Shown here piece by piece: positions 62,541 through 64,000 of a stretch of 64,000 nt of DNA. Numbering within the stretch: position 1 is the stretch's first letter; each line of letters opens with the position of its first letter. Origin of the DNA: Chitinophaga eiseniae (lineage in GTDB: Bacteria > Bacteroidota > Bacteroidia > Chitinophagales > Chitinophagaceae); assembly GCF_012641265.1 (NCBI RefSeq), contig NZ_JABAHZ010000002.1:62001-126000 (forward strand). Reading direction: 5' to 3'. Under the pieces are notes generated by a model. The model searched no databases. It was not told the origin of the DNA and saw nothing but the letters and a program-made list of their open reading frames with translations. The position numbers and the translations under genes were made by a program.

Positions 62541-63191
62541 ATGAAAGCATTTAATTTTTTTATTCTATATCGCCTTCCGATCGGAATCGTATTATTAGCC
62601 GGCGGTATTGCCCTGGGGTTGACTATAGGCTGGTGGGAAGCCACCGTCGTGCTGGTGCTGGCACTGGTATGCCTGGTGACACATGTGATGTTCGGTCCCA
62701 TGAGATTAGTACAGGAAGCTGTTGAAGCAGGAGATATCGAAAGGGCTACCGCCCTGATGAACCAGGTAAAGTTCCCAAAACTGCTATACAAACCCATCCG
62801 CTCCGTATATTATTTTATGCAAAGTAATATGGCGATGTATTCCAATGATCTTGATAAGGCTGAATCTACTATCCGTCAGAGTATCAATTCCGGAAGTCCC
62901 ATGAAGGAGTATGAAGGTATGCAGTATTTTCAGCTGGGTACCATTGCTTACCAGAAGAATGATTTGAAAACAGCCGATCAGAACCTGAAAATCGCTATGC
63001 GTAAAGGGCTCCCTGATAAAGAAAACACTGCTGCGGCCCTCTTAACATTGGCATCTATTGCCATGACCCGCCGGGACTTTAAATCTGCCAAGGAATATTT
63101 CCGCAGAGCCAAAGCTCAGAAGCCTACTACAGCGCAGATCGTGAACCAGATTAAAGAAATGGACAAATATATTTCCCGGATGCCCGGGTGA
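62541..63191 (+). CDS. Membrane-anchored TPR-like protein
   Basis: The 216-residue protein has two helices at the start (NFFILYRLPIGIVLLAGGIALGLTIG; ATVVLVLALVCLVTHVMFGP). A soluble alpha-helical part follows with TPR-like spacing (AVEAGDIERATALMNQV; LGTIAYQKNDLKTADQNLKIAMRKG; ALLTLASIAMTRRDFKSAKEYFRRA). It is likely anchored in the inner membrane with the repeats in the cytoplasm as a binding platform. No specific family is recognised. Confidence 0.8.
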   Translation: MKAFNFFILYRLPIGIVLLAGGIALGLTIGWWEATVVLVLALVCLVTHVMFGPMRLVQEAVEAGDIERATALMNQVKFPKLLYKPIRSVYYFMQSNMAMYSNDLDKAESTIRQSINSGSPMKEYEGMQYFQLGTIAYQKNDLKTADQNLKIAMRKGLPDKENTAAALLTLASIAMTRRDFKSAKEYFRRAKAQKPTTAQIVNQIKEMDKYISRMPG

Positions 63192-63222
63192 GTTGACAGC
63201 CTACAGGCAGCAACCTACATGT

Positions 63223-63277
63223 ATTGAAGCGGAGAAGAAAAGCGAACGTTAGAAATTCGCTTGCTCTCCGCTTCAAT
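63223..63277. repeat. Long hairpin upstream of the TonB-dependent receptor gene
   Basis: ATTGAAGCGGAGA (63223-63235) pairs perfectly with TCTCCGCTTCAAT (63265-63277). An inner AAGCGAA (63240-63246) pairs with TTCGCTT (63256-63262). No T-run follows. It may be a 3'-end structure of the TPR gene or a leader structure of the receptor gene. Confidence 0.75.
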
Positions 63278-63335
63278 CGTTTCACGCCTTCCAATAAAGA
63301 AAATAGCTAATAACTAACCAAAAATCTAGTTCGAG

Positions 63336-64000
63336 ATGCAATTAAAATGCTACCCTTTTATTCTTTTAACATTAGGTTACACGGCAGCTACGGCACAAGA
63401 CAGCAGTCGCACCAGCCAACTTAATGAAGTTACCGTCACCGCGTCCAAAGGGCCGCAAAAAGCCGGGGAAACCGGTAAGGTGGTCACTATCCTTTCCCAT
63501 GAATACCTGGAGCAAAACAGTGGTAAAACCATTGCCAGCATCCTCAATCAACAACCCGGACTGGTTATCAATGGTGCAGAAAATAACCGGGGCACTACTC
63601 CCAACGTATATATGCGGGGAGCTTCCAATGGCAATACGCTGATCCTGGTAGACGGGTTACCGGTAAACGACGCCTCCCAGATCAACAATACCTTCGATCT
63701 TAATTTCATTACACCCGACCAGGTAGAAAGAATTGAAATACTCCGTGGTAGCCAGTCCACCCTCTATGGCTCCAATGCCGTGGCCGGTGTTATCAATATT
63801 ATTACCCGCAAAACCGGCGATAAAAAGCTGGGGGTAGGCGCTAATGTTAGCTATGGCAGCTACCGCGACTTCCAGGGGAGTGTAAATGTGCATGGCAATA
63901 TCGAACGCTTCTCTTACCTGGTAAGTTATAAACATGAAAAAGCCAGAGGCTTTTCAGATGCCTACGATTCTACCCACCACGCAGGGTTTGATAATGATGG
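63336..64000 (+). CDS. TonB-dependent receptor (BtuB/CirA-like), N-terminal part
   Basis: From the ATG at 63336 the frame is open to the window edge (221 codons). A signal peptide ends near ATAQ. It is followed by a TonB-box-like stretch (LNEVTVTAS) and the plug domain: KTIASILNQQPGLVINGAENNRGTTPNVYMRG, TLILVDGLPVNDAS and QVERIEILRGSQSTLYGSNAVAGVINIITRK. It then enters barrel strands (GVGANVSYGSYRDFQGS). It takes up a large substrate such as a cobalamin, siderophore or other ligand across the outer membrane. No cobalamin riboswitch was recognised upstream. Confidence 0.92.
   Translation, partial: MQLKCYPFILLTLGYTAATAQDSSRTSQLNEVTVTASKGPQKAGETGKVVTILSHEYLEQNSGKTIASILNQQPGLVINGAENNRGTTPNVYMRGASNGNTLILVDGLPVNDASQINNTFDLNFITPDQVERIEILRGSQSTLYGSNAVAGVINIITRKTGDKKLGVGANVSYGSYRDFQGSVNVHGNIERFSYLVSYKHEKARGFSDAYDSTHHAGFDND

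Noticed and set aside
63192-63335. A cobalamin riboswitch in front of the BtuB-like receptor
   Set aside because: The conserved B12-box was not recognised; the region holds only a plain two-part hairpin and is too short for a full riboswitch.

Overview
The window reads as a chromosomal segment of a Bacteroidota bacterium, most likely Chitinophagaceae (Chitinophaga-like). The grounds are type IX secretion and gliding genes (porV, porU, gldJ, gldA), promoters of the Bacteroidota type (TTTG, 19 nt, TANNTTTG), the divIC, DUF6134, DUF1015, DUF983 and 2TM families, and moderate GC content with very few Shine-Dalgarno sites. No CRISPR array, insertion sequence, rRNA or complete prophage was seen. 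All assignments come from reading the sequence; no database search was run.

Layout. 0-8.7 kb: type IX secretion and gliding block. The start of porV and porU run leftward, gldJ runs rightward, a bcp/M23 peptidase pair follows, then gldA. 8.7-17.2 kb: housekeeping genes (enolase, divIC, nth, a nucleoside-type MFS carrier, korA without korB, a Bax-inhibitor-1 protein). 17.2-21.2 kb: a gene-free stretch ending in an orphan terminator, a DUF2807 lipoprotein, and a two-gene unit of kynureninase and a 2H phosphoesterase carrying a long arginine/glycine/tyrosine repeat domain. 21.5-28.4 kb: a TetR-TolC-adaptor-RND efflux operon whose operator lies inside a consensus promoter. 28.4-38.8 kb: envelope and metabolic genes (DUF502, zinc phospholipase-like, serC, DUF1015, TPR protein, PaaN-like dehydrogenase, YceI, acyl-CoA ligase). 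38.8-40.9 kb: tRNA-Arg(CCT) followed by an AT-rich insert with two unrecognised exported proteins. The insert ends in a second copy of the tRNA 3' end plus another terminator, which looks like a small degraded integrative island. 41-50 kb: small enzymes, a sugar aminotransferase/acyltransferase pair, two AraC regulators, a SMI1/KNR4 protein and a probably frameshifted gene. 50-55 kb: a MacAB-TolC-type export operon. 55-64 kb: an AraC/DUF983 pair, an S9 peptidase, a sterol desaturase, a GntR regulator with matching operators in front of itself and of a fosmidomycin-resistance-type MFS pump, an EamA transporter, a TPR membrane protein, and the start of a BtuB-like TonB-dependent receptor.

The strongest candidates for new biology are the RGG-type repeat domain fused to a 2H phosphoesterase behind kynU, the tRNA-Arg mini-island, the possible small RNA between 17.25 and 17.52 kb, and a family of long intergenic hairpins. 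The regulatory predictions for the RND and Fsr-like pumps are the most directly testable.
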